A stretch of DNA of 64,000 bases from Candidatus Babelota bacterium. GTDB taxonomy: Bacteria > Babelota > Babeliae > Babelales > Vermiphilaceae. Positions 35,542 to 43,700 of the stretch are shown here, piece after piece (positions within the stretch are counted from its first letter, which is position 1; each line of letters begins with the position of its first letter). Where the stretch lies: assembly GCA_003963225.1 (NCBI GenBank), contig RXKB01000009.1, forward strand, positions 1 to 64,000, written 5' to 3'. The notes below the pieces were generated by a model. It did no database searches and had not been told where the DNA came from. It saw only the letters and a list, made by a program, of their open reading frames with translations. The position numbers and the translations under genes are program-made.

Positions 35542-35828
35542 CGAATTTGTGGCGCCTTCGACGATCCTTGGTCGGCAAGCCGTTTTTTTCTGGCGGCATC
35601 TTGAGCCTTGGCGACACGTGTAGGCGGGGGACGATGCGGAGGCGGCTCCACGCCGATCTTTCTGAGTTCCTCTCGCAACCCTTCGGCGCACGCCGATGCG
35701 AGTGAAGGCAGGCGCGCAGCATGCTCCCGATACAGCTCCACAAGGTCGGCGGGGAGCGACGGGTTTGGATAGACGGACGTTCCTTTTTTGCGGCCAGCAG
35801 GAGGCATGCGCGCCTGCCCTTTCTTCAC
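35538..35828 (-). CDS. 96-aa small basic protein, possibly ribbon-helix-helix
   Basis: Pattern of a short strand (GTSVYPNPSLP) then two helices (ADLVELYREH; SLASACAEGLREELRKI) fits a ribbon-helix-helix fold; basic Pro-rich tail. GTG 35828 overlaps the preceding stop. DNA-binding role inferred. Confidence 0.55.
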   Translation of the reverse strand: MKKGQARMPPAGRKKGTSVYPNPSLPADLVELYREHAARLPSLASACAEGLREELRKIGVEPPPHRPPPTRVAKAQDAARKKRLADQGSSKAPQIR

Positions 35829-36601
35829 GGGGTTCCAAAAATATCGATCACCAAACCAAGCTTATCGTTGCCGACGCTGGCCGCCAGGTCTGGCGTGGGC
35901 GATTTTGCCAACGGCTCGAGGACAGGCGGATCGAGCACCTTCCCGCCGTTTATCGTGCCATCCGGTGGCATCGTGTCGCCCCAGAAGAAATCCGCGTTCA
36001 TGTTCAGGCCGTCGAAGTAGCAGCCCATGACGCACGAGCGCTCTTTTTCTCCAAGCGATGCCAGCTTGAGGCACGCAAAGAAAGCCTGCCCCACGGAAAG
36101 CGTTTGCCCAACGGTGAGTGTTCCGATGCCGCCCATCGTCGCTGGCACTGGCGTTGACCATGCAAAGCCGGTGGTTTGGCTGGGCGCACCTATTGCCCAA
36201 ACCATGTCTGGGGTGAGGGAGCATGTGGAGCCGACGGAGCCGACTTGAAATGCGGCCGTAAAGCTATCGACGAGATACGGGTAGGTGGACGGGACGAACC
36301 GTCGACATGCGAGCACGCCATTCTCGTAGTATCCACCCAACTCCCCGTAGAGAGGCCCGATCGGCTGGGCTCCGCTGCACGTCGGCTCCGTGGAGCCCGA
36401 GGAACTGGAGGACGAACTGCTCGTCGACGAACCTGTGCTCGTCGTCATGGTGGCACCACCGCTGCCATCGTTGGGCGCATTCGAGCAACCAACTATGAGG
36501 CCCGCCGTCCCCGTCGTGATGACCACCAATGGGAACGCTGTGAACATCAGCATCGCGCCAATCGCAATGAACCAAGAGAATACTCGACCTGTCGTTTTCA
36601 T
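35825..36601 (-). CDS. Ser/Thr-rich lipoprotein
   Basis: 258 residues. N-terminal membrane helix (about 8-37) ending in lipobox LIVGC (Cys39), a Ser/Gly/Thr-rich linker (residues 48-72), then a soluble beta-rich domain with several Cys (CSGA, CRRF, CSL). Probably anchored in the outer membrane with an extended linker, as in myxobacterial surface lipoproteins. ATG 36601 with GGAAA upstream. Confidence 0.7.
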   Translation of the reverse strand: MKTTGRVFSWFIAIGAMLMFTAFPLVVITTGTAGLIVGCSNAPNDGSGGATMTTSTGSSTSSSSSSSSGSTEPTCSGAQPIGPLYGELGGYYENGVLACRRFVPSTYPYLVDSFTAAFQVGSVGSTCSLTPDMVWAIGAPSQTTGFAWSTPVPATMGGIGTLTVGQTLSVGQAFFACLKLASLGEKERSCVMGCYFDGLNMNADFFWGDTMPPDGTINGGKVLDPPVLEPLAKSPTPDLAASVGNDKLGLVIDIFGTP

Positions 36602-36708
36602 CGTTTCCGACTCGCTTATGTTTTGCGTTGTCCGCGCTGTAATGGCGCGGCATCGCGTTTGTAGGCGTTGGAATGCCAAACAGCAACGAAGCCGTCCGTC
36701 GTGCTCAG

Positions 36709-37443
36709 CTACTTGATCGGTACAATGCCCTTGATGCCGCTCGCGACCGACATCGTGAGACGGTACTTGGAACCGATGGAGAACCCGCGGAACTCTCGCT
36801 CTGAATCCGGCTCGTGTACGAAGGTATCTTTGCTCGCGGCGAACGTGACTTTGAACAAGACCTCATGGTTCGAGGTCCGTTCTTCTTCACCAGCCCGCAA
36901 TGTATCGCGGGGGCGCAGTTCGTCCTCCGTTGGCCAGCGCGGCTGGTTATCGGTACCGGAGAGCGGAATGTCCCGGTGGTGCTTCCATGTCCAGGCCTTC
37001 CACGTGTAATACTGCCGATAGCGTGGTTGGTCTTCGTAGTCGTCCACCGTTCGATACGCGGTGCGCGTGCAGTATTTGGTCGAACACGAGCGGCTGCCAC
37101 CGGAGCACCGCTCCCCTCCGCCGGAACAACGGGCCGTACCATTCTTGTTCGAGGTGCAGCTCCTCGGAATGGAAGTGCATACCCTGGGAGTCGTCGTGCA
37201 CGTTTCACCGCAGGAGTAACGCTCGGGGTATGATTCACGGTGCGAGCCCACCTTAACGTGGTCGTAATGGTGGATCCGTTGCCCAAGTTCCTGAATGTCG
37301 AATGCGCCATCCGCTGGAGAATAGCCCTCGAACGGATAGACCGACTTGCGCTCAACCATCGTGAGCCGCTTCCACTGCAACGAGGAGACCTGGGCGTCCA
37401 CGGTTCGTTCGTGGAATAGCGCCCAGATGAGAAGGGCGATCAC
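36709..37443 (-). pseudogene. C-terminal part of a frameshifted zinc-ribbon/membrane protein
   Basis: Reads from a transmembrane segment (VIALLIWALF) through a Cys-rich extracellular-type domain (SCGETCTTTPRVCTS; CSGGGERCSGG; CSTKYCTR) with Trp/Tyr-rich motif YYTWKAWTWKHH. Its frame opens directly into the G9 tract of the upstream gene: deleting one G there joins the upstream zinc-ribbon part and the membrane segment into one protein, an arrangement I recall from myxobacterial proteins of about 500 residues. As it stands the region has no proper start of its own (GTG 37443 only). It may be a broken gene, a slippage-controlled gene, or a sequencing error. Confidence 0.7.
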
Positions 37444-38317
37444 GGGAATGGCTACAACGCATGCCAGTCCAACCCCCCCCCGTTTTGCGTGAACCCTTGA
37501 TCCGTCGAGCAGTCCGCTCGATGTCGATGTCGTCTACGGCCTGCTCGAGCGGGGACTTGATTCGCTGGTGTTTGCGCGTGTGCGGCGTCGAATGGTGTCC
37601 AGCCGATGGGCGCGTGTGTCGAGGCGCCGAACGATACCCAGCCGTTGGACTTGGCGGTTCGACTGGATAGTCCGGTTTGATTTCGGGCGGAATCTCGATC
37701 GTGACTTGGTTCTGGAGTGCCCAACCCTGAACACGAGCTTCCGAGTCTGCGGCGTCTTTTGCGTCATTTCTAGTATGTACTCCGCAAGGTTCACCGCCGC
37801 TCACTTCGTAGGCCCAGCATCCTGGATGATCTTTCCAGACACGACACACCGTTGCTCCGCTATCCGTTTGACGGATCTCCTCGGAATCTCTTCCCAATGG
37901 TGCCCGCGTCCACGGGCCTAGACTCCTACGTTCTTCCGGATAAATGCGCGGAGATACCGTCGTCCCGCGCGTCGCGGTTGTCTTATGGCCCGTCCGCAAA
38001 TCCTCGGTAACCGTCGTCTCCAGAGCTTGCCACGACCGCGCACCTGATTGCCGATCGGCTCCGCAATGAATGCAGAAAAGCCCGGTGGAGTTCTGGCGAG
38101 TGCCGCAGAACTTGCAAGCCCAGTCGGGGCCTGCTTTTGCGAGACGGAGCTGCTCTGGGTCGCGTATCGCGGCATCCTCGCTGATGTTATCCGGCCAAAC
38201 CTCTTCATCGTCCGGCCTCTTGGGTTTTCCGCAACCCTCGCAATACGCGGCGAGTCCACGGTTCAGTGTCTTGTCGAAGCGGCATCTCCAGAGCAATTCG
38301 ATCGTGTAATCGCGCAT
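37352..38317 (-). CDS. N-terminal part of the same gene: zinc-ribbon protein, frame shifts at G9
   Basis: 321 residues as read. N terminus has WRCRFDKTLNRGLAAYCEGC then WACKFCGTRQN...FCIHCGADR, i.e. two zinc ribbons, followed by a Pro/His/Arg-rich linker (about 220-270). The last about 40 residues after the G tract (37473-37481) are in the wrong frame relative to the membrane segment that follows. ATG 38317 with GAGGGA upstream. Confidence 0.7.
   Translation of the reverse strand: MRDYTIELLWRCRFDKTLNRGLAAYCEGCGKPKRPDDEEVWPDNISEDAAIRDPEQLRLAKAGPDWACKFCGTRQNSTGLFCIHCGADRQSGARSWQALETTVTEDLRTGHKTTATRGTTVSPRIYPEERRSLGPWTRAPLGRDSEEIRQTDSGATVCRVWKDHPGCWAYEVSGGEPCGVHTRNDAKDAADSEARVQGWALQNQVTIEIPPEIKPDYPVEPPSPTAGYRSAPRHTRPSAGHHSTPHTRKHQRIKSPLEQAVDDIDIERTARRIKGSRKTGGGWTGMRCSHSRDRPSHLGAIPRTNRGRPGLLVAVEAAHDG
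37473..37481 (-). repeat. homopolymer tract of 9 C/G (frameshift point)
   Basis: Nine consecutive C on the plus strand (G9 in the gene). One G fewer restores a single long reading frame through the membrane segment. Such tracts give slippage-based switching in some genes and also are common sequencing-error sites. Confidence 0.9.
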
Positions 38318-38341
38318 GTTCTTCCCTCGAATAACGTGGAG

Positions 38342-38815
38342 TCAATAGGGGCACTGGAGTTTGGTGTCCGGGCCGAAGGGCGGCATGGCGCCTTCGTAAC
38401 TTCCAGCCACAACGAGGTGCAAGTCGAACGTTACGCCGCCGTCTTCGTTGTGAGCCGTTCCGAATGCCCACTCAGCCTCGTAAATCACCTGGGCACGTGA
38501 ACCCCTGACGAAGCAATTCGCCTTCGATGGACCACCTCGATCAGGAACGTGCCAAAGCTCGTAAACGGGCGGTGTCCACACTTTCCACCCGTGTGCGGTC
38601 TTCTCGAGCGGACCACACACACCGCAGGCGGGGCCTGCTGGTTGCTTGCACCGAGAGCAACCACTGATATGGCCTCCGCACAGGGGGCACGGAACGAACC
38701 CACGTACACAACCAGCCCGGCACATATCCGGATTGATTTTGCTCGCAGCGGCGCCATTGGCCCACAGCACATCGAGCTTTTCTTGGAGAGCTTTCATTGC
38801 CGCCACCAGGCTCAT
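38342..38815 (-). CDS. Cys-rich zinc protein (DnaJ-type zinc-finger-like)
   Basis: 157 residues. Repeated CxxC/CxxCGG motifs near the N terminus (CRAGCVRGFVPCPLCGGHISG, CSRCKQPAG, ACGVCG) resemble DnaJ zinc-finger repeats. No J domain here. ATGA overlap with the upstream gene. Role unknown. Confidence 0.65.
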   Translation of the reverse strand: MSLVAAMKALQEKLDVLWANGAAASKINPDMCRAGCVRGFVPCPLCGGHISGCSRCKQPAGPACGVCGPLEKTAHGWKVWTPPVYELWHVPDRGGPSKANCFVRGSRAQVIYEAEWAFGTAHNEDGGVTFDLHLVVAGSYEGAMPPFGPDTKLQCPY

Positions 38816-39321
38816 AACGAGTCTCGAAGCGCATTAGCTTGCCGCACGAACTCGGCGCCAGCTTCGGTTTGAGCGTCGACGCACTTCGTAAGACGCCGCA
38901 GGATGATGCGCGCGTTGAACCTGGTCTGAATACTCGCGTCGCGCCCCCAATTCGCCGTGCGCTCTTCTTCCATTCGTTCGCGACTGAGTTCGCCATTGAG
39001 CTCGATGGCGCGTTCCCACAACGCCATGAACGATTCCAACTGTTCGGCTGAGAGCCGGGATGGTTCTCCCGTCGAACGACGAATCTTGGTGGCATTGGTC
39101 TTTTTGGTGACGCGCTTTGGGAGGCAACGGCTCAGAAGCGCTTGCTCGAGCACCTGCTCGCGGATGTTGCTGCCGTACCCGCTCTGCGTGAACTTGCGCC
39201 AATCGTCGTACTTGTCCGCACGTGATTCCGTCACAACCACGCCATCGACGATGTTCACGCGGTACATGCGACCGTCAATCGAACCTTCCCAAGTCGCTCC
39301 GGTGCCAGCAGTTTTCGCCAT
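38812..39321 (-). CDS. 169-aa hypothetical protein under family B control
   Basis: N-terminal beta-rich domain (GATWEGSIDGRMYRVNIVDGVVV), C-terminal helices with many Arg. ATG 39321 lies 7 nt after the -10 of the family B promoter, so leaderless; the longer in-frame start includes the promoter itself. Operon with the Cys-rich gene at 38342-38815. Confidence 0.75.
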   Translation of the reverse strand: MAKTAGTGATWEGSIDGRMYRVNIVDGVVVTESRADKYDDWRKFTQSGYGSNIREQVLEQALLSRCLPKRVTKKTNATKIRRSTGEPSRLSAEQLESFMALWERAIELNGELSRERMEEERTANWGRDASIQTRFNARIILRRLTKCVDAQTEAGAEFVRQANALRDSL

Positions 39322-39328
39322 GGAGAAC

Positions 39329-39357
39329 ATCTTAAACAACAGACGCGCGTCTGTCAA
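39329..39357 (-). promoter_or_regulatory. family B operator-promoter, site B2
   Basis: ACAGACGCGCGTCTGT at 39339-39354; -35 TTGACA (39352-39357), 17-bp spacer, -10 TAAGAT (39329-39334), 7 nt to ATG 39321. Confidence 0.8.
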
Positions 39358-39387
39358 CAGATTTGTGTAAGAATTTCTTGACCGTCG

Positions 39388-40383
39388 TCAGCACGCCAAG
39401 ATTTCGTCTTCGGTGAGCATCAGAATGTCGGGCTCATTGACGGCAACGAGGTTCCCGCCCTTCACCGCACGATCCCACCGACGGGCGAAAACCTTGCTGG
39501 CTCTCCTACCGTTTCGCTTCGCGAAGGCTCTGAAGACGCTTCGAATGACTACGGCGTCGGCTTGGTAGTACGACGTTTCGCCGGGGCTCGTTTCGATGGG
39601 TGCGATTGATCGGCCATGGAGACCGAACTGGACCACGACACAATGCTCCGTCGACTCGATCCGGATGTCCACCCCGTCGCCGTTCATGCGCAAAATCTTT
39701 CCGTAGTGGATTGGTTTGAATTTGGCCTTTCCCGTAGACGAAGCAGGAAACTCAGCAGGGGTTTGACCTGCGGACCTGAGGATGCTGCTGACCACCGTTT
39801 TCAGTTCGCTCGAAAGGTGCGCGTCCGCTTCCACCGGCTCGAGCTTGACTCGACGGCACGCCGAGCAGACCTTCCCCTTTCGAATCCGGAACACGCACTT
39901 GCTGCATGGGGCTTTGGCCTTTGTCCATGATGTTCTCACGAATACGGCGCGGTTGCCCTTTGGGCCGCGTCGTTTCCGGAACATGCGCCCCTGCAGCAAG
40001 ACATCATCACGCTGCTCGCTGAGCTCTCCGGTTTTGCCGACGAAGATGTTCCAGAACCCCATGCCCTTTCGGCTTCGACGTCGCTTCGCAGAAGCCTGCT
40101 TTCGCCCCCGGCCTCGACTGCCCGAGCAGGTGCGCGGAGGACGATCCCTCTCGGACGTGAATTGCATCGAGAAGTGGCCATTGCCGAACGATTCCAGGCG
40201 ACCGACAGCAAGGCCAAAACGCCATGCCAAACGGTGGAATGTCGAAACGGTCTCCCGGTAGTCCGCTTCATCCCACGAATACCACCCAATGTTGACGTCG
40301 GATTCTCGGCCCGAGCGGATGATAGCGGCGGCCGATTCGAGTGCCTGACGGATCGACGTTTTTTCGGAGATGCTGGGCTTCAT
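39388..40383 (-). CDS. 331-aa basic zinc-containing protein
   Basis: N-terminal helical domain (IRQALESAAAIIRSG), a very basic linker (RGRGRKQASAKRRRSRK at about 95-112), a Cys pair site (CSKCVFRIRKGKVCSAC at about 160-176) and a mixed C-terminal half. Probably nucleic-acid binding. ATG 40383 fits a leaderless promoter; GTG 40389 is the alternative. No family recognised. Confidence 0.65.
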   Translation of the reverse strand: MKPSISEKTSIRQALESAAAIIRSGRESDVNIGWYSWDEADYRETVSTFHRLAWRFGLAVGRLESFGNGHFSMQFTSERDRPPRTCSGSRGRGRKQASAKRRRSRKGMGFWNIFVGKTGELSEQRDDVLLQGRMFRKRRGPKGNRAVFVRTSWTKAKAPCSKCVFRIRKGKVCSACRRVKLEPVEADAHLSSELKTVVSSILRSAGQTPAEFPASSTGKAKFKPIHYGKILRMNGDGVDIRIESTEHCVVVQFGLHGRSIAPIETSPGETSYYQADAVVIRSVFRAFAKRNGRRASKVFARRWDRAVKGGNLVAVNEPDILMLTEDEILAC

Positions 40384-40389
40384 GATCAC

Positions 40390-40418
40390 TGCATAGGTAT
40401 CATTGCAGCGGACAGCAA
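40390..40418 (-). promoter_or_regulatory. putative leaderless promoter without palindrome
   Basis: -35 TTGCTG (40413-40418), 17-bp spacer, -10 TATGCA (40390-40395), then 6 nt to ATG 40383. Same geometry as the operator promoters but no palindrome in the spacer. Confidence 0.55.
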
Positions 40419-40425
40419 CCGCTGC

Positions 40426-40770
40426 TCATCCAGCTAGCAGCCAAGTTGGTTTGGGCTCCCAATCCAGATCGGGGTTAGCCTCGAAAGCACGCTCAATGAA
40501 TTGCTCGCGCGTAAGGGCGAGTTCCACGGCAGCCTCATCTGCTGAATAGGTAGAGTTGCTGCCAGCGAACGTCACGACCGTGGCGTGCCCGTCCTGTTCG
40601 ATGTACAGCACGGTTTCAAATTCGTGTGGCATGCATGCCGAGCAGAGCGTCGCGTCGCACTCGGGAGCAACCGATTCGTAATGGCGCACGATCGAGTCCG
40701 CGAAGATTTCAACGTGCTCGGTGAGCATTGCGCGAGGCCTGACGTCTTGTTTTGTCATGACGTTCGTCAT
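40426..40770 (-). CDS. 114-aa hypothetical protein
   Basis: Alpha/beta protein with CSAC near the middle and an acidic helix (ADEAAVELALTREQFIERAF). ATGA overlap with the upstream gene. Unrecognised. Confidence 0.7.
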   Translation of the reverse strand: MTNVMTKQDVRPRAMLTEHVEIFADSIVRHYESVAPECDATLCSACMPHEFETVLYIEQDGHATVVTFAGSNSTYSADEAAVELALTREQFIERAFEANPDLDWEPKPTWLLAG

Positions 40771-41123
40771 GATTTGGCCCGTGCTTCAGCGTCTAGTTGG
40801 CGTTGCCTGTATTCGTCCAACCACGCTTTGACATCGGGCTTCTCCATGAACGCATCCCGTTCGGCCTGATTGAGCCACGGACCTCGCGCCACCAAATAGC
40901 CGCAGTCGACGCCTCGCTGCTCGAATTCGCCACAGTCTTCGCAATACCAGAAAATGCCGCGGTTCCTGTTGCTTGAGTCGGTCGCATAGCATGGCTTGAC
41001 GATGGTATCGCCGACAGCAATGGCACGTTTGCACTTTCCGCACGTATCGGCAAAGCGCGCGGACATTCGGCGCATCTTTGCGCGGCATTCTTTCCCAATT
41101 TGGTCCCATGTCTTGAGTGCCAT
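40767..41123 (-). CDS. 118-aa PARP-zinc-finger-like protein
   Basis: The segment RFADTCGKCKRAIAVGDTIVK followed about 20 residues later by WYCEDCGEFE has the two CxxC pairs and spacing of PARP-like zinc fingers found in phage hypotheticals. Helical C terminus rich in Arg/Gln. ATG 41123 overlaps the stop of the preceding gene (TGATG). Confidence 0.65.
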   Translation of the reverse strand: MALKTWDQIGKECRAKMRRMSARFADTCGKCKRAIAVGDTIVKPCYATDSSNRNRGIFWYCEDCGEFEQRGVDCGYLVARGPWLNQAERDAFMEKPDVKAWLDEYRQRQLDAEARAKS

Positions 41124-41530
41124 CACGACGCCTTTTCGAGCTGTGCCGGAATAGCGCCAGGCCGCACGGTGAACGTCATCGAGAAATATCCCCAATGCTT
41201 GTTCCAGACGCAATCCACAATGGCCACGCCATCCGGGATACCAGCGACGGCGCTATCGCGTTGGGGCGTCCCCTGTACCGCCCACTCCCCACCAGAGAGG
41301 GGATAATCTTCATCGGCGAGCTGCATCGTTCGGAGGTCCAAAGCGAAGCGGTGACCGCTCTCATCGTCGTTCATGTGGACCGGCATCGACTCGTCCTGGA
41401 ACGCGATGCTGCTCGGCAATCGCCGGGTGCTCTCGGTACGTTCCTTGATGCGCGGCCAGATCTTCTTGAACCCAGGCAGCGCCGATTCGACATCTGCACC
41501 CTTCTTGGGCCGAATGCTGATCCTTCTCAT
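41123..41530 (-). CDS. 135-aa hypothetical protein
   Basis: Basic N terminus then beta-rich (GHRFALDLRTMQLADEDYPL; WGYFSMTFTVRPG). ATGA overlap with the upstream 75-residue gene. Not recognised. Confidence 0.7.
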   Translation of the reverse strand: MRRISIRPKKGADVESALPGFKKIWPRIKERTESTRRLPSSIAFQDESMPVHMNDDESGHRFALDLRTMQLADEDYPLSGGEWAVQGTPQRDSAVAGIPDGVAIVDCVWNKHWGYFSMTFTVRPGAIPAQLEKAS

Positions 41531-41754
41531 GAGGCATCTCCTGTGCAGTCCGCCATGCCACCGCGGAAAGCGTCCACGTCAGCCTGCACCCACGAGGTTC
41601 CGCAGCTCTTCTCGGCGAACCAAAGAAGATCCTCGTAGGTCGGCTCGTTCCGACCAACAGCCTTGGCGCGCTCGAGACCAAGCTCGTAACCTTTGCCACG
41701 ACCCCAATGTCGCATGTGGGCATTGTTGGCCGACGAAGTGGAACCGTTCTGCAT
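41527..41754 (-). CDS. 75-aa protein, first gene of an operator-controlled operon
   Basis: Small protein with helical middle (GYELGLERAKAVGRNEP) and a Trp/Cys-containing C terminus. ATG 41754 is 6 nt after the -10 of site A4, predicting a leaderless mRNA. It leads the operon running to about 40.4 kb. Confidence 0.7.
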   Translation of the reverse strand: MQNGSTSSANNAHMRHWGRGKGYELGLERAKAVGRNEPTYEDLLWFAEKSCGTSWVQADVDAFRGGMADCTGDAS

Positions 41755-41760
41755 GCATCA

Positions 41761-41789
41761 AACTTAGCCCATAGGCTAAGTGGTTGCAA
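41761..41789 (-). promoter_or_regulatory. family A operator-promoter, site A4
   Basis: Palindrome CTTAGCCCATAGGCTAAG (41763-41780); -35 TTGCAA (41784-41789), 17-bp spacer, -10 TAAGTT (41761-41766). The whole 29-bp promoter, including flanking bases, is identical to site A5. Confidence 0.85.
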
Positions 41790-41813
41790 CAAGAATCGAC
41801 GCGGGATGTGCTT

Positions 41814-42716
41814 TTATCCGAGCAGCGAACGTGACACCGTGAGTCGCTGCTCGCAGGTGGCGATGGCGACCTCGCTGGCGTCGATGCCGACCCACCTTCG
41901 TCCCATGCGATCCGCGACGGCCAGGCTCGTCCCCGATCCGCAATACGGATCGAGTACCATGTCGCCTTCGTTCGAGGACACCGACAGGATGCGCTCGAGC
42001 AGAGCCTCTGGTTTCTGCGTTGGGTAGCTCGCCCCGCGTCGACGCTCATGCCCAGACGGAGCAGCAACGGGGATTTCCCAAACGTCGGAGAGCGCCGGAC
42101 CTGGCGAGACGGCATCCTCTTTCCCAGGCTGGCGCTTGCCGCTTGCAAAGTTCGCGCGCTGCTTTTTATTCCCGAATGTCTTGAGCGTGGACTCGGCTAA
42201 CTTCTCGATCCCGTGGAGCACGTGGAATGTCGACCGGTCCGTGCCAAACCATAAAAGCACGTCGTGCATGCATTGGAGACGACGAGCCCGAGCGGTCCAC
42301 CGCCGGTACCGCCATATCACCACGTTCCGAACCGAAGCTGGTCGGAGCAATGCGTGCCCGAGCAATCGAATCCAGTGCACGAGACGTTCATCGACGTGGA
42401 TCCAAATTGACCCATCTGGACGAACTGCTTGCCGGATGGCGATCAATTGAACGCCCAGGTGCGCGAGGTAGGCGCATGCCGAGGCCGGAACGTCGAGATG
42501 CTCGGCGAGCTCCAGGATGGTCTGCGCCTTCCACGGCAAGACTTCGAAAGCCGCCTCGGCCTCAGCGTTCCACTCCCACCGATCGTCGAATGCGCCGAAC
42601 GACTTGCCGGTACAGTACGGCGGATCCAAGTACGCCATGTCCGCAAACCCGCCCGTCATGCTGGCGAGAACGATGTTGTTTCGTCCGTATAAGAGCGTTC
42701 TATTCGGTGGGATCAT
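41814..42716 (-). CDS. beta-class N4/N6 DNA methyltransferase
   Basis: 300 residues. Motif IV YLDPPYC (about 29-35) comes before the SAM motif DPYCGSGTS near residue 265, the order of beta-class (N6-adenine or N4-cytosine) methyltransferases. In between, WIHVDERLVHWI and the TQKPEALLERIL segment are typical. Acts on double-stranded DNA; target unknown. No cognate endonuclease beside it, so an orphan regulator/protection enzyme is likely. Start ATG 42716 chosen; longer starts would run into the gap before the rightward gene. Confidence 0.85.
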   Translation of the reverse strand: MIPPNRTLLYGRNNIVLASMTGGFADMAYLDPPYCTGKSFGAFDDRWEWNAEAEAAFEVLPWKAQTILELAEHLDVPASACAYLAHLGVQLIAIRQAVRPDGSIWIHVDERLVHWIRLLGHALLRPASVRNVVIWRYRRWTARARRLQCMHDVLLWFGTDRSTFHVLHGIEKLAESTLKTFGNKKQRANFASGKRQPGKEDAVSPGPALSDVWEIPVAAPSGHERRRGASYPTQKPEALLERILSVSSNEGDMVLDPYCGSGTSLAVADRMGRRWVGIDASEVAIATCEQRLTVSRSLLG

Positions 42717-42793
42717 CGTGCGCGCTCGACAATGACATGACCCTGGTGTACATGCACGGCTCACACGTGGCTGTTGCCACCGGAGGAACACGT

Positions 42794-43081
42794 ATGATCC
42801 ACCATCGAGCTGCCAGGTTGTTTGCCGCTTTTGCTGGCGTTGCCGCTGCCATTTTGCTCTGTGCCCCATCCGAGACCAAGACCGAGGTCGACCACCAACC
42901 CACCGAGGCCACGACGCCGAAACCACCGCCCGAAGAAATCGTCGAGTCAGCAGTGATCGACGTTCAGTACCGCGATGTCTCGGACTGCGTGGCGAACGTC
43001 GATGTGCTCGGCGCTGATTCCTTCGATCGGATTCAAACTCACGTGGACACTCCTGCGGGCTGCGGAAGTTCGACGGCTTGA
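42794..43081 (+). CDS. 95-aa secreted protein
   Basis: N-terminal signal segment (about 5-24, AARLFAAFAGVAAAILLC) followed by an acidic, Thr/Pro-rich region and two Cys. The site ILLC is not a canonical lipobox, so Sec-secreted or an atypical lipoprotein. GGAGG 7 nt upstream of ATG 42794. A lone rightward gene among leftward ones. Confidence 0.65.
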   Translation: MIHHRAARLFAAFAGVAAAILLCAPSETKTEVDHQPTEATTPKPPPEEIVESAVIDVQYRDVSDCVANVDVLGADSFDRIQTHVDTPAGCGSSTA

Positions 43082-43088
43082 CGTCCCG

Positions 43089-43700
43089 CTACCGTTTCTT
43101 CGGCCTACGCGAATGATCCGCAGACCCAGCCCACCGCTTCAGATCGTCGACCGAATACGGTCGCAAAGTCGCAGAGTTCGGTAAATATAGCGGGTGGCCA
43201 GGGGCGCCGTCGGTAGTGACATCCAGACACTCCAACGCCTTCCCAAACAGCACCCCGCCCTCGGAACACGCTTGCAGTGCGCGCCTCTTCACCCAATGAA
43301 AGGCGCCGCATCCGATGATGATGCGCGAGGCCTGCTCCGCGTGTCGAGCAATCGTTTCGTCGTTCCCGGGGCCAACCACATCCACACCAGCGTCCCGAGC
43401 GGCGATTAGGTGTTTTGGCTTTGTCGCTATGAACGCATAAAAATTGCAAACCACAAGCCTTCGGATACGCACAGCCCGAACGAACCCGCAGAGCCTCGTC
43501 ACCGTGTTGTCGTTCTCCAGGTGATCGGCCGTCGACGGATTGGCCAGCATAGCGAGAGCTGTACCTTCACCATCCGACCACTCACGCACCAACTCGAGGC
43601 GGTACTTGCCGCATGACGAGAACTGCGCAGAGCGAATTTGGCCATCAGTGGAGAGGGGGCCTGTTGGTAGCGTCAAATCGAAACCGAGTCCAACCTGCAT
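43089..43700 (-). CDS. DUF1643 family protein
   Basis: 203 residues. The core SSCGKYRLELVREW ... LAMLANPSTADHLENDNTVTR ... NFYAFIATKPKHL matches DUF1643 (phage/plasmid-borne, often next to methyltransferases; activity unknown). ATG 43700 overlaps the stop of the upstream gene and has GGAGG. Near the beta-class methyltransferase gene, which is consistent with the usual company of this family. Confidence 0.8.
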   Translation of the reverse strand: MQVGLGFDLTLPTGPLSTDGQIRSAQFSSCGKYRLELVREWSDGEGTALAMLANPSTADHLENDNTVTRLCGFVRAVRIRRLVVCNFYAFIATKPKHLIAARDAGVDVVGPGNDETIARHAEQASRIIIGCGAFHWVKRRALQACSEGGVLFGKALECLDVTTDGAPGHPLYLPNSATLRPYSVDDLKRWAGSADHSRRPKKR

